A stretch of DNA of 64,000 nt from Incurvaria masculella (taxonomy: Eukaryota > Arthropoda > Insecta > Lepidoptera > Incurvariidae), in contig OX335660.1 of the NCBI GenBank assembly GCA_946894095.1, forward strand, positions 12,777,001-12,841,000, in the 5' to 3' direction. The notes under the pieces were generated by a model. That model was not told where the DNA came from and did not search any database. It was given only the letters and a program-made list of their open reading frames with translations. Position 1 is the stretch's first letter. Each line of letters begins with the position of its first letter. The translations under genes were made by a program, and so were the position numbers. This document shows, piece by piece, positions 32,795-44,100 of the stretch.

Positions 32795-32960
32795 GCAGCA
32801 TATGGCGTACGCCAGGACCTCACATAAAAGGTGCTCAACGACGCCCATGGGCTTTCGAACTTTCACAGGGGCTGCAAAAACCATGCCAGCCGGACAGACG
32901 CTTCTTCACCCCAGGTTTCGAGAGTTATACCGGTTTACCAACCCTATAAAGGATCTAGAC
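32795..32960 (-). pseudogene. LINE reverse-transcriptase 3' end relic
   Basis: Minus-strand relative of 51860-52110 and 56270-56490: TATAGGGTTGGTAAAC, GTGAAGAAGCGTCTG, GGCATGGTTTTTGCAG, AAGCCCATGGGCGTCG, GTACGCCATATG. In 56270-56490 this text encodes the C-terminal tail of a LINE ORF2. Here it is truncated and frame-broken. Confidence 0.6.
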
Positions 32961-33547
32961 GATCGGTTGGTTATTTTCGGACACTTAGTGGGTGCATTCC
33001 CCGCCTGTTCCGCGTGGAGTGGTGGTGATTAAATTACAGGATTTACAGGTAAAGAGAGACGTTTCAAACAGAAGTTTCTCAATTAAAAACATTTACATCA
33101 CTTTTGCATAATTTCCAAGTTCCGGAAGGCTAGTGAATTTGATCCCATTAAATTTGTAATACCAATCGCATACTAATAAATGCAAAATCGTCCTAAAGAC
33201 CTGTCGCGGCGCGAACACCAGCGAATATCGAGACACTCCGGACGGGAACTTTCGAAAACCAATTAAAAAGAGGCGTCGCTATAAACCGCTTAAAACTTCG
33301 GGCACTTCCGCCCCCCTGCTTCCGCTCCTCCCCCCCAATCCTCCGCGGCTCGATTTTTTTAAATGGCCGCCAGATTTACGCTGCCACTTATCGGGAAGTT
33401 TTCTCCGAGCTGGCGGCGCGCCTTAGCCGGATGTAGGCGCCGCACAGCTTAGCTGTTTCGGAGGCGGGCCGCAGACGCTTAAGCCTGTCTTGGGCGCTAG
33501 GGCAAGTCAACTCGTAACGCCTCACAATGTATCTTCGAACAAATGTA
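32961..33547. other. Low-copy GC-rich island
   Basis: 33180-33510 is GC/CpG-rich. No repeat match, no frame with a domain. Confidence 0.4.
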
Positions 33548-33888
33548 CTGTTTTATGTAACTGCACATGGATAGCTAATACAAAACCGATTGTCATGATA
33601 TTAGCCTAACACACCACGCGGGAACTGAGTGCCATGCCATGCCACGACCTTCCTTATTCTGCTCGGCTACATTGGACTGGATTGAAAACACGGACAATTT
33701 TCCTTGCCGCTTGCAATGGTTCCAACCCGGGTGACCCGGGCGCGATTAACCCTACCACCAAGTAAGTAAGGAAGGGGACATACAGATTCCGCTGAAAACG
33801 GTCACCCACCTAGAACTAGTTCGCACTCAGAGTCGCTTCACCTAGTATATCGAATCGCAAGACGTCGCGCCACTGAGCTACCAAGGCT
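33548..33888 (-). repeat. 5S-headed SINE, diverged copy
   Basis: Minus-strand. Tail side CATGGATAGCTAATAC, body GGAAAACACGGACAATTTTC and CCTACCACCAAGTAAGTAAG, head GGTCACCCACCTAGAAC on the plus strand. An extra GGGTGACCC lies within the body near 33727. Confidence 0.7.
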
Positions 33889-34896
33889 ATATATAAAAGT
33901 ATGTAGTGATTCGTGGTTCCGACACGTAAAAATAACTTGGTCAAACAAACCGCTTTAATTTACGTGCAAGACGTAAGAGGCGACATTTCGATTTCTATGT
34001 TTAGTCAAAAATGTTCAGAAATGGAAACCTTTGCTTTTTTTATGAAAAATTAAAACACAAATTAACCGAAATAAGTTACAAAATTTATCATATGTTGTAC
34101 TAATTTGATTTCAAATCGTTACCTACACTTCCAAACTTACCTAGTTTACTTGTTTTGGCTCGTCAAAGTTCGCGTATTAGCTTCGTACCAGCGCCTGGCT
34201 TCTTGTCGTCTCAGCCTTCCTAGAGACGGCTCACCGCTTGAATATGGTCAATCATAGCAAACAACCAAAAACAAACAAACAAACATATAAACAAACATAT
34301 AAACAAACATATAAACAAACATATAAACAAACAAACAAACAAGCAAGCAAACAAATTGATCGTGTAGTAGATACTAGGGGAGCAGCGGATGCGAGATAGC
34401 GCTAATATTAAGCTGTGTGCATATATTTGCTCTATCGCGTGAATGCAAATGATGCATTTAAAATCCAATGAACGATGAATCACATGTTTATCAATGACAG
34501 GCAGACCACCGAAATATCATATAATTACAATCGATTTATATCAGTATCATTAACATTGTATGGTAACATTGAGTAATTAGTGGTAATGCCAAAATCGGTT
34601 TCCGTTTGTGCTATTCTTGTGTAGCGATAATAATATTTTAAAATAGTAACATCATTTTAGGTACTTTATAGGATAGATTACAGCATAATCATTTATGCGA
34701 AAGATGCAGAATGGAAAAAAAAAACATTGTGTCGAAAATTATGTTTGTATTTTTTTAATTCCCGTAGTTTTACTTCTTGAATTTAACTGAAATTCGTTCT
34801 TTGTGGTCTAGGCTGAGATGCGAGTAAGCACTATAAAAAAATTCATGTTTGAGGTACATGTACTTATTTTATGCGGCAAAATTAAAAATATAAAAA
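33889..34896. other. Low-copy DNA with a minisatellite
   Basis: Apart from the AAAC-rich tract at 34263-34352 nothing is recognised. Confidence 0.45.
34263..34352. repeat. AAAC-rich minisatellite
   Basis: (AAAC)n grading into four 13-base ATATAAACAAAC-type units and back to (AAAC)n and AAGC. The repetitive minus frame at 34220-34483 is its translation, not a gene. Confidence 0.9.
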
Positions 34897-35047
34897 ACAA
34901 TATTTAGTTTGACGGCTTACCACGCGTGTGAGGAGCAGGACGTGCTGCTCGACGTTTCGGAGCCTCACATGGGCTCCATCTTCAGGAGAACGTGCCTGTC
35001 GCGACGGAGGTAGGCACGTTACGGTAAGCCGTCAAACTAAATATTGT
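34897..35047 (-). mobile_element. 151-bp fold-back unit with hammerhead-like core
   Basis: The outer 25 bases (34897-34921) and (35023-35047) are exact inverse copies. On the minus strand the interior holds, in order, a hairpin AACGTGCC/GGCACGTT, CTGAAGA, a stem GGAGCC/GGCTCC, GAAAC, GTC and a second hairpin GAGCAG/CTGCTC. CTGANGA, a stem and GAAA then GTC are the conserved parts of a hammerhead ribozyme, but helix III would have no loop, so cleavage is doubtful. A CGAAACGTCG core is shared with 21677-22473 and 45862-45960. Penelope-like elements are known carriers of such motifs; assignment to them is inference. Confidence 0.6.
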
Positions 35048-35407
35048 AGTTATGTCCCGCGTAAGTTTTAAAATATTAATATAAAAAACATCAAAAACAT
35101 CGATTATAAAATGTTTGCGGCGTTATTAAGTGTTTGCGATTAAAAAACGGTAGCCGAAAAAAGTCAACTTGATAAAAGATGGGCCGGTGTCATAATTTTC
35201 CGTCGCAAATTTTTTAGACGTCCCTTGGGACGGATGCCTCGCGGCTGTCACCAGGCGGCTCAGCAGCCGCGCAGCTTGGTCGCCAACATTCATGTCTAAG
35301 AATTTGGCAATTTACAAATTACAGATGATGGCTTATCGCTTTTTATTCAGGGCTAAGAGATATTTAATAAAACATTTAAAGTCCACAAACTAACAACTGT
35401 ATTTTTT

Positions 35408-35548
35408 GGAACATTCGATCTTTTAATAAGGACGTAACCAACTTTTTATGGCATAAATAAACAAGAATCAGGAAAATATTCCATTATTTGACTGAGGAAA
35501 CAGACACGACCTATGGAACTCGATCACCTCATTATCCTCTTAAAGTTA
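35408..35548. mobile_element. MITE family D, partial copy
   Basis: TTATTTGACTGAGGAAACAG, GGAACTCGATCACC and ATTATCCTCTTAAAG match the right half of 50609-50938. The left boundary is uncertain. Confidence 0.65.
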
Positions 35549-35811
35549 TCTGCCACAAAATATCGAAATTGTGCTCCATAGTAGTTTGGGCATTTTCTTT
35601 TATCACAACTTCAGCCCGTAAGTAAAGACTCCTGAAAAACGGTGCAACCCTTTCTTTTCTTTTCGGAGGATTTAATGTGCATTTTCTTGCGAATCCGTGG
35701 AACGTTTATGATTTGGCGCCCAAGTAAAACTGTTGGTCCCGCTTTCTACATACTAAGTGGTCAAATCAATCACAAAACATAATTTAAATCGTCCGTGTGA
35801 TAAGTCGAGTG

Positions 35812-35816
35812 GAATC
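35812..35816. repeat. Target site duplication GAATC, left
   Basis: Identical to 42459-42463 and directly outside both LTRs; five bases is usual for Ty3/gypsy integrases. Confidence 0.9.
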
Positions 35817-35964
35817 TGTGATGTACGGAGGAGGCGTGGGAGTGAGACAACGAGTGACATCCGACTGATTTAATGTACGAAGCCAAATGCACATAGCAAC
35901 ACTAATATAGACATACATAATAGGTATCGGAGGTTGCGTGCGTATGCATAGATAATACACTGCA
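35817..35964 (-). repeat. 3' LTR, 148 bp
   Basis: Matches 42311-42458 without a difference that I can find. TG...CA ends. Immediately inside on the minus strand is a purine-rich TTGGGGGGAGTAAT tract serving as plus-strand primer. Confidence 0.93.
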
Positions 35965-36078
35965 ATTACTCCCCCCAACAAACAGAAACATTATTTTTGT
36001 TTGTTCTTAATTCTAATTACAAGAAACATAAGCAATGAAAGTATTAAGTTTATATGTAAATAAAGTAAACATTATTTT

Positions 36079-39000
36079 CTAATCATAAGTCCACCGATCG
36101 GGCTTTGGGCGATACGTTCGCTTTGGTCTCGGCGATTTTCTTATGTCCTGGCTGACCTGGGTCGCCTCTAAGGACGCTTGTTTATGCGGCGAAGTCGGAG
36201 ACGGTGACGTAGTTGGCGATATTTGTAGTTGCCCTTCGCGAGATGTAGATGGCTCTGGTGAGCCAGGCGGCCGCGTTGGCGGAGTAGGCGGCGGCTGAGC
36301 AAGCGGCGGTGGCGGTGACGGTGACGGCGGCAGCGGCGGGGACTGCGCAGGTGGCGGCGGCGAAGGCGGTGGCGGCAGCGCGGCCGAGTCCAGCAGCGCA
36401 GCCTCTAAAGACTGGCGTCGCCTGGACCTGCTACCTCGCGGCTGCGGGAGCGGTGCGTCGCTCATCGCAGGCGGTGCTCCATACTCGTCCTGCCTCGTTG
36501 GTGTGCCGTATAGTTGGTCCACGTGTCGTCGGTGGCGTTCCTCGCCGTCTCCAATTAAGTACATCGTTTTTCCGATTTTGTCTACTACTTCTCCTCTCCG
36601 CCACTTCTCTTTCCGATCGACCAGCTTTTTGTACATGACTGAGTCACCGACCGAAAGTTGGCGTTCCTTTCCCCCAAAGTACTGTTTTTGCTTGTCTTGT
36701 GCTTTCTTAACTTTGTTTGAAGTGTTTGGTAACATTAGGTCGAGACCGGTTCTTAACTTTCGACCGCATAACATTTCGCTGGGTGACTTATTAGTGGTAG
36801 AATGAACTGCATTTCTGTAATGTAATAAAAACCGCGATAAAGCTACTTCCGACGGTACTCCAGAATTGGCAGACTTTTTCAAACATTTTTTTATTTGTGC
36901 TACTGCATTTTCTGCCAAGCCATTACTTCGCGGGTGACGTGGAGGTGACAAAAGATGAGCAATCCCGTTTTTATTTATGAATTTAGCAAATTGTTCTCCG
37001 GTGAACGGCGGACCCCCATCTGTGACGACCTCTAAAGGTAACCCCCATCTAGCAAACGTACTTCTCATTTCGCGAATCGTACTATCGGCTCCGGTGCTCG
37101 TTACTCTGCAAACTTCAATCCATTTGGAATGCGCATCGATAATTACCAAATAATAATAATTTCCGAGAGGGCCGAGAAAATCTAAGTGCAGCCGGGTCCA
37201 GGGCTTCGTCGGCCACGACCACGGTACTAGCTCACTAGTTCTAGGGCTGGCACGCTCCTGTAGACATACCTCACAAGATTTGCACATAGATTCGATGTCT
37301 TTGTCCATAGACGGCCAATACACATATGTTCGTGCCACAGACTTAGTTTTAACAATTCCCGTGTGGCTGGCGTGCAGTTGCGATAATACTTGCTGTCTTA
37401 ACGCTGAAGGCACTACAACTCGATAACCATAAATCACGCACCCATGCTCAATATTCAAAAAGTCTTTTCTGTTAAAATATTCTTTGTGACCCTCTGGCAT
37501 ATCCCGGCTACTCTGAGGCCATCCATGCAATATATATCCGTAAATTTTGTTTAAAATAATATCTTTCCTAGTGTGTTGCGCAATCTGCGCGCTAGTTACA
37601 GGGATTTCATTTTCAATAAAAAACATAAACAGAGATTTGTCATTTTCATGAGTGACGTCACCGCTCGACTGCGCGGGGGCAGGTGCCGGGTGCCTACTGA
37701 GCGCGTCCGCTATACAATTCTCACAAGATTTAACACATCTGACTTTATAATTGTAACTGCTCAAAATGATCGCCCACCGTTGAAGGCGACCGGCCACCAT
37801 TTGAGGGATACTAGCGTTAGGAGCAAAAATCGAGCACAGTGGTTTGCAATCGCTTATTAATGTAAACCGATTTCCGTATAGATATTCGTGGAACTTCTTT
37901 ACCCCGAAAATTATTGCCAAACCCTCGCGACAAATTTGTGAATAATTTCGCTCGCTAGCAGACAGCGTCCGACTAGCGTGCTGAATGACCCTGATTTGAC
38001 CGTCCTGCATCTCGTGTCCGATCCAGCAGCCTACTCCCACAGGAGATGCGTCGCACCCTAACAAAAGCGGACGGGCCGGATCGAAATATACCAATACATT
38101 CGCATCGCGCAGTAATCTCTTAATGGTTTTAAATGCGTTGTAGCATTCCCGTGTCCATTGCCACAATGTATCTTTTTGTAATAGTGTATACAATGGGCTC
38201 ACGACTGTGCTCAAATTCTTAACAAATTTTCCGTAATAGTTAATTAGACCGAGAAAAGCGCGTAGCTCGGACACGTTTGTCGGGACGGCAGCGTTCAGCA
38301 TCGCATCTAACTTATTTCGTTCCGTAGATAACCCCTCGGCGTCAATAATGTACCCGAGGTATGATACCTTGCTTTGGAAGAAAACACATTTTTCTTTGGC
38401 GATTCTCAAGCCACTGTCCTTGAGAATTTTAAATACTGACATCAAATTATTGACATGCTCCTGCTCTGTTCCTTCGGTCACTATGACGTCATCCAAAAAT
38501 ACGCCTACATGTTTTAATTTTCGAAACAAATTTTCCATAAACCTTTGGAATTTGCTCGGTGCGCATTTCAAACCGAACGGAAGACGATTGTACTGAAAGT
38601 TTCCGCGCTGAGTGACGATAGTACACAATTTCCTCGATTCCTCGTCCAATAAAATTTGTTCATAAGCGCTACTCAAATCAATTTTACTGAACGTCTTACC
38701 TCCTTGCATTGATGTAAATAAATCTTCAATTTTTGGCAATGGATATTTGTCATCTACCAAAACAGGGTTAAGTGTTACTTTGAAATCGCCACAGATACGA
38801 ACCTGGCCCGATTTTTTTAAAACAGGCACTATAGGTGTTCCCCAAGGACCCACGTCCTCCACCGGTGACAAGATACCTTCTTTCACCAAACGATCCAACT
38901 CCATGTCGACCGCCGGCCGCAGAGCATATGGAACTACTCGCGGCTTGCAAAAAACCGGTCTCGCGTTATTATCAATGTTTAAGCTAATTTCACCCTTATT

Positions 39001-39178
39001 AAAGGTACCGATGCCCTCAGCAAACACGTTTGCATATTTCTGTGTGATTTCTAATAAAATATTTTCAGTTGTTGCGACTAGATTGTGTATCTGGGTGACC
39101 TCAGGTAAAACGATTCCCATTTGGCGCATCCAACGCCGACCTAATATTGGTGGATTGTCTCCGTTGTCTAATACCAAT
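36079..39178 (-). CDS. pol: Retrotransposon pol: RT, RNase H, integrase (5' end cut by insertion)
   Basis: The open frame is 1032 codons and ends at 36079. Its apparent start is only the edge of the nested insertion; the native frame entered from the protease. Reverse transcriptase occupies about residues 70-300 with the catalytic FLDDV at 227-231 and the YPLPKIEDL and LPFGL blocks. RNase H covers about 370-495 (GCDASP, then E418 and D443). Integrase has an HHCC zinc domain about 602-640 and DDE residues near D666, D720 and E756 (LHLDFLGPL, VVTDGGPPFTG, GLAENAV). The last 130 residues are proline-rich (runs of PPPP) with a basic end. All catalytic residues are present, so pol itself may be intact except for its start. 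The polypeptide would copy RNA to DNA and integrate it. Confidence 0.93.
39174..39178. repeat. Target duplication CCAAT of nested insertion, left
   Basis: Pairs with CCAAT at 41117-41121 on the other side of the insertion. Confidence 0.85.
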
Positions 39179-41116
39179 TGATAGCGACCGGCCAGCGAGC
39201 GTTCGGTTCCCGGGTGACACGCGGAACCCGAACGGCTGGCTGCTCTTCGCTACGTAAGTACAGCTCCGACGATACTCCGCTCCCTCCTTGGCGAGGACCG
39301 ACTCAGCGTCGGGACCTACCGAGCCACCGAGTGATGCACCCGGCTACGGAACCTCCCCAAGGCACCGGAGCGCTTTGCGACTCGAAATGAAACGCAAGCG
39401 TCTGGATGTAGAGCCGAGCTGTACCCCCGACCAGGTTGCCGGCAGCACGCCTTAACTTCTGCACCGCATGTACCGCTATCGCACCACGAGCACCGCACTT
39501 CAAAGTAAGCAGACTCGACCTGACTGGTCAGAGTCTAAACTCGTAAGGCGGAAGGCCACTATAAACTTTAAATAAACTATGAAACTTTAAACTATAAGAA
39601 CTATGAAAACTTGAAACTTTGAAACTCTGCCGAACCCACTTGGTTGGCGTAGAGAAGCGAACTATATAAGGCAGCGTCTCCGACCCGTTTAGTCGGAGCG
39701 CCAGTACGATCTGGCCCTATTGTGTCAGGGACCCTTATTTATACCTGACTCTACAAGTTTAGGTGCGGTCTGCGGTGCGGGGGCAGAAGGGAAGGCGAAC
39801 AGACAGCAATCTGTCGAGAATATTTCTCGTTGTCATTCTTTATTGACATACTATAATAAAATATAAAACACATACGAAAACAAATATACATAAATCTGCA
39901 CATGGACTATAAAATGTTCCACAGTTTACTTTCTAACATTAATACACTTGTCCTAAAGCTGTAAAGTTATTCTGTTTAACCTAAATAATAACACAATGAT
40001 TATATATACTTAAAAATAGTATTTCACATATGATATTAAATAATGTCATATAACTTGATAGAAAACTTATAACGCACACAATCCTTTAAACGATACTTTC
40101 CTATATATTTATCTTGGATTGCTACCAAAGAAACATTACTTTAAAATCCTAATGCTTTGCAAACGTCTTTCAATATAGGTATTTATATGAACACAAAATG
40201 CACTTCTATAAATTATGCAAACATCCTCTATAGATATTAAATACACAAATCACTTAAAACAGCTATCAAATGAAACTTAAGCTCTAAAAACCTTCATGCT
40301 ATAAATACATCTTAAAATATAAGGAATGTCTATTTTATATACACGATATATTTCCATTATACATACTTTACACTTTCTAAGCTTTCCTCAAAGTATGATA
40401 TGCTAAACAGAACTCTCTATAATATCTTTAAATGTGTACTCTAAATACAAGTAATGTTCACACCAATAGATATAAATACTTTACACTTTCTAAGGCTTTC
40501 TATATAATAATGATATACAATGACACACTTTATAATAGCATATTGGTTTGTATGCACACCCCTAAAAGCTATTTCTGTGTGCATAAAACAATATTTTACT
40601 CAATACTTACTATAAATCTATATTACATGTGTGTACATATGAGACATTTACTTAGGTATTTCCAAAATGCTACCTATAAACATACCTAAGTAAAATGCAC
40701 ATGGTTACTATTAAAACGCACACCTGCATACTATAAAATTCTTTAAACCCAAGACGGCTCGCCGCACCGAGCCGACGCACAATAGGTTTATTGCGGTCAG
40801 CTGCGTGAAACTATGCCCTGCCAAATATTTCCTGAAACAACCTTTAGATAACTGCCGCGCCGCATAAGGCGGACGCGCAGGTGGGCAGACAATAGTGGCT
40901 TTACAGCGTGCCGCGTTTACAGCCCTCAGGTGCACGAACTTTACATGGAATCAAGGAAATATTCTACCTCTAAAATACTTTAAACAATTACTTTAATCTG
41001 TCTCAGGTGCGGCGGCAAACAACAAACACTTTAAAAACTAAACACGTGCAGCACTATTCTATAAAAATATATACAGGAAATGTCTACCTTAAAGTTTTAT
41101 AATCGCGTCGCCAACA
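39179..41116. mobile_element. Nested 1.94-kb LTR-type insertion, probably a solo LTR
   Basis: Starts TGATAGCGACCGG and ends GCGTCGCCAACA, that is TG...CA, with a 5-bp duplication CCAAT. It sits inside the protease-to-RT junction, and the flanking frames are in phase once one CCAAT copy is discounted. No coding frame, no internal primer site and no direct repeats at its own ends, so a long solo LTR is the best reading. A TATATAA box (39663-39669) and AATAAA (39853) on the plus strand suggest plus orientation. 39181-39780 is GC-rich and 39840-40700 very AT-rich with repeated CTTTACACTTTCTAAG. A large non-autonomous LTR element is the alternative. I do not recognise the family. Confidence 0.75.
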
Positions 41117-42248
41117 CCAATAATTCCGAAACAAAACTTTCCCTGTCCATATAAATTACATTAACGGGCATTTTGCCCACCGGTCGTACTTTTTGCCCAC
41201 TATACATTTTAAGTTCCACCGAAGTAGGTAAAAGCAAACATTTGCCGAACAACTTTTGAAATGTTTTAAAAGAAATCGCACTAATCGGCGAGCCCGTGTC
41301 GAGCTGCATGCTCAACATGCTCCCCTCAATATTTACGTCACAGTACCAGGGGCTGTCGGGGTCGCTGCCTTCCAGTCGGTACAGCTCCGAAGCTGCGTCC
41401 TCCGAACCTGACGACTCACTTTTTTCGACACTGAATAACTTGGCCTTTCTGTTGCACATATTACTAATGTGGCCCACTTTTTGACACAAAAAAACATTTG
41501 GAATTCGCAAATCCACACTGGACTGCGTCGTGTTTCCTCGATCCGCAGCGATGACATCGCGCGTTAGCAGCGGTAGGGGCGCGCCACTCGCGCCCGGCGG
41601 CGCCCGCTGGCGGCGGCGGCCCCGCGCCCGCTCCGCGGCTAGCTGGCCGGCCTCGCGTCCGCTGCGCACCAGGTTGACGGCCTCGGCCGACCTGGACTCC
41701 TTCTCGGCTGCTTCCATCGACAGCGCCAGCTCGGTGGCGCGCGCGTAGCTCAAACTTTTCTCGGATAGCAGCCGCTGTCGGAACTTGTCACTCCGCATCC
41801 CGTAAACTAATTGGTCCCGTAAATTCTCTTCGAGCCCTCCTATTCCCGTAAACTTGCAATATTTTGCCATCGTCTTCAACTGTAATATAAAATCCTTGAG
41901 TGTTTCACTCGGATCCTGCTTGCACGCCCTAAACTTGAAACGTTCTGAAATCTCCGAAGGCTTCGGATCGAGATGTCCTTCAAGTAAAGCGTCCAACTCT
42001 TCAAACGTTTTCTTTTCGGGTTCTTGAGGGCTGCACAGGTTCCCGAGTAACTCGTACGCTTCATTTCCAATCAAAGTTATTAAATATTGAGTTTGTTGGG
42101 CCGGCTTAATATCGTTGATCGCAAAATATGCCCGCAGACGTTTTGCATAACTTGACCACTTGTCACTGTTTGGATTAAACGTGTTTATATTTCCGACGAG
42201 AGTAGAAGACATGATTGTTTGAAAACAAATCACACTACACGAAAACAC
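41117..42248 (-). CDS. gag: Retrotransposon gag and protease N-terminal part (frame-damaged)
   Basis: The frame of 383 codons runs from 42248 into the nested insertion at 41116 and stops at 41097, so its last seven residues are foreign. The likely native start is Met13 (42212). Residues 13-190 resemble a Ty3/gypsy capsid. A single second-finger CX4HX4C remains at 255-265, with its first Cys out of frame. A full CX2CX4HX4C knuckle lies just upstream in another minus frame (about 41515-41556), so the reading frame slips twice between about 41488 and 41600; an A7 run at 41488-41494 (T7 on the sense strand) is one probable slip point. Protease begins with the catalytic LDTGS at 316-320. Capsid packages the RNA; protease matures it. 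Confidence 0.88.
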
Positions 42249-42293
42249 TTGAGTTCACGGGTTTCCAACAAACTCGAAAAAATATTAAATTAT

Positions 42294-42309
42294 TCCATCT
42301 TCGTCGCCA
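42294..42309 (-). promoter_or_regulatory. Primer binding site of the Mag-like element
   Basis: TGGCGACGAAGATGGA on the minus strand, one base inside the 5' LTR. TGGCG start fits a tRNA CCA end; the exact primer tRNA is not identified. Confidence 0.6.
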
Positions 42310-42310
42310 T

Positions 42311-42458
42311 TGTGATGTACGGAGGAGGCGTGGGAGTGAGACAACGAGTGACATCCGACTGATTTAATGTACGAAGCCAAATGCACATAGCAACACTAAT
42401 ATAGACATACATAATAGGTATCGGAGGTTGCGTGCGTATGCATAGATAATACACTGCA
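42311..42458 (-). repeat. 5' LTR, 148 bp
   Basis: Identical by eye to 35817-35964. Transcription of the element would start here on the minus strand. Followed outside by GAATC. Confidence 0.93.
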
Positions 42459-42707
42459 GAATCCAGCATAAAATAGTTTCTTGGTAAATTCACTGTGATA
42501 TTTTACTAAGATTCTAAACGTTACATTCATCAGAAAACAATTTAAAACCATTGTATCAAGTCCTATGTCACAGGCGTTGAGTGTAAGTCGATTCGCATAA
42601 CGCACGTTATCATAGAAATCAATCAATGACACGAAATATCCCGAATGTTACGTCAATTCACGCATTTTTCCGCTTCCGAGAAAAGTTTTCGCTGTAATTA
42701 GAACAGG

Positions 42708-42818
42708 AAAAAACCGGCCAAGAGCGAGTCGGAGTCGGACACGCACAAAAAGGGTTCCGTAGCATCGTACAATTTTAACCACAAAAAATACACGTTTCCT
42801 GTATGGGCCTTTAATTTT
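42708..42818 (+). repeat. (GGAC)n dispersed repeat, copy I, 5' part
   Basis: AAAACCGGCCAAGAGCGAGT head with a small internal duplication (GAGTCGGAGTCGGA) and the AGGGTTCCGTAGCATCG block; stops before the GGAC tract. Confidence 0.8.
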
Positions 42819-43654
42819 CTCTCACTCTGTTCGTGCAGCGTATCTAGATGCATTGTCACTAAAGTCATTTATGTGCGCGGAGCCGTGGAACGTTGGCGCA
42901 GGGATGGGACTGGCCAGCCCCTCGAAGACACCAGGCCTGCAGCACCATGAGTGCGCTCCAACTTTGTCAGACTCGCTTTTGACTGGGTTCCGGTCCATTC
43001 AACTATATCACAAACTTTGTTAGTGATTTTTTTTATTAAACTCCATACAATTTTATATATGTGTTTTGGTTAAGTAATTGTAAAGATTTACTCTAACCGT
43101 AAGAACCATTATTCTAAATTGATATCAAAGAGTGAAGTAAATTAGTTATTAAGCGCGCCTACTATGAGATTGCAATTATTTTACCTTGCGCCAGACCGAC
43201 TCATTCAAGAATGCAGGTATTAAAAATCCCAGAGTATTCAATTTGTCGAGCCACGACTTGCTTGGCCAGCCCGCAGAATTTTCGATCATCTACATATGGC
43301 ATTAAGGCCCTGGTACTAGCCAAATCGCAAAGTTAGACGAGGTACCCCAAGTAAACTGACTAAGTCCGATGATTAGAAGTGTCATTCTTACAATATATAA
43401 TTCCTTGTCTAGGAATCAACCTATTTTCGTTAATGTATGTTTCCTTTTTCTATACAAAATACATTGCGGAAACGGTGTCCATTTCGGAACTTTTTTGACT
43501 AAATGTAGAAATCTAAAAGCAAATGGAATTATTTATATATGTTGTTTTAGCTTATATCTAGAAATAAAATTACTTTCAGATTTCTAATGTGAAAAATCGA
43601 CTTTTTTATTATTATTAGTATTGAAATAAATAATGGATTTGTTTTAACAATCCA
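42819..43654. other. Low-copy DNA
   Basis: No family match, no coding signal. 42880-43010 is mildly GC-rich. Confidence 0.4.
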
Positions 43655-44100
43655 TTATCAGCCTGAAGTCCTATTTAGACTGGCTGAGGCGTTCACTACA
43701 TACTTTGATTGGTTGATAGAGGCGATGGCTGTGCCTGGCGTGATGCTCGTGAACGGGTGCTGTTTGTAAGGACTGGCTTGCTCCAAATGGCAACATGCTA
43801 GATGGCGGGCATGGTCTTTACTAATAAACTCATATTTGTCATGAACTGTTGCATATGACATGAATTGTTGATTCTCGTCAATTCATATTAATTTAGCGTG
43901 TTTATCTCTGATTCTAAATACTTTTGAAAATTTAGACTAAGTGGACGTTGAAAAAAAAAACCCAGCGGAGTTTCTTTCCAGTTCTTCTTCGCTGGGATTT
44001 CCCCGAACTGGCTAATGATAAAATCTGACAAATCCGAGTGCAGTGTGACAGTAGTCTATGGATGATGAATAAACAATAAACAATAAACAATTAACTATTA
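43655..44100 (+). repeat. Unclassified retroposon 3' part, best copy
   Basis: Carries the full 3' terminus: TTCCAGTTCTTCTTCGCTGG hairpin, GACAAATCCGAGTGCAGTG, GTCTATGGATGATGAATAAA and a tail of AATAAAC repeats. A short-period A-rich tail and ragged 5' ends across copies point to LINE-type retroposition. Confidence 0.7.

Larger units (their letters stand above)
35817..42458 (-). mobile_element. Ty3/gypsy (Mag-like) LTR retrotransposon, interrupted
   Basis: Two 148-bp LTRs (35817-35964, 42311-42458), each TGTGATGTACGG...AATACACTGCA on the plus strand, bound a minus-strand gag-protease and pol. The target duplication GAATC is at 35812-35816 and 42459-42463. A primer site lies inside the 5' LTR and a purine tract inside the 3' LTR. 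The LTRs appear identical, so insertion was recent. Very short LTRs, CCHC-type gag and no env suggest the Mag lineage, by family knowledge. A 1938-bp insertion (39179-41116) splits it, and gag carries frame damage, so this copy is defective. Domain order is PR-RT-RH-IN. No chromodomain seen. Confidence 0.93.

Noticed and set aside
34220..34483. Minus-strand frame rich in Cys, Leu and Phe repeats
   Set aside because: It is the translation of the AAAC minisatellite.
36309..39181. Plus-strand frames inside pol (36309-36638, 36503-36805, 38747-39181 and others)
   Set aside because: They are antisense shadows of the conserved minus-strand pol frame.
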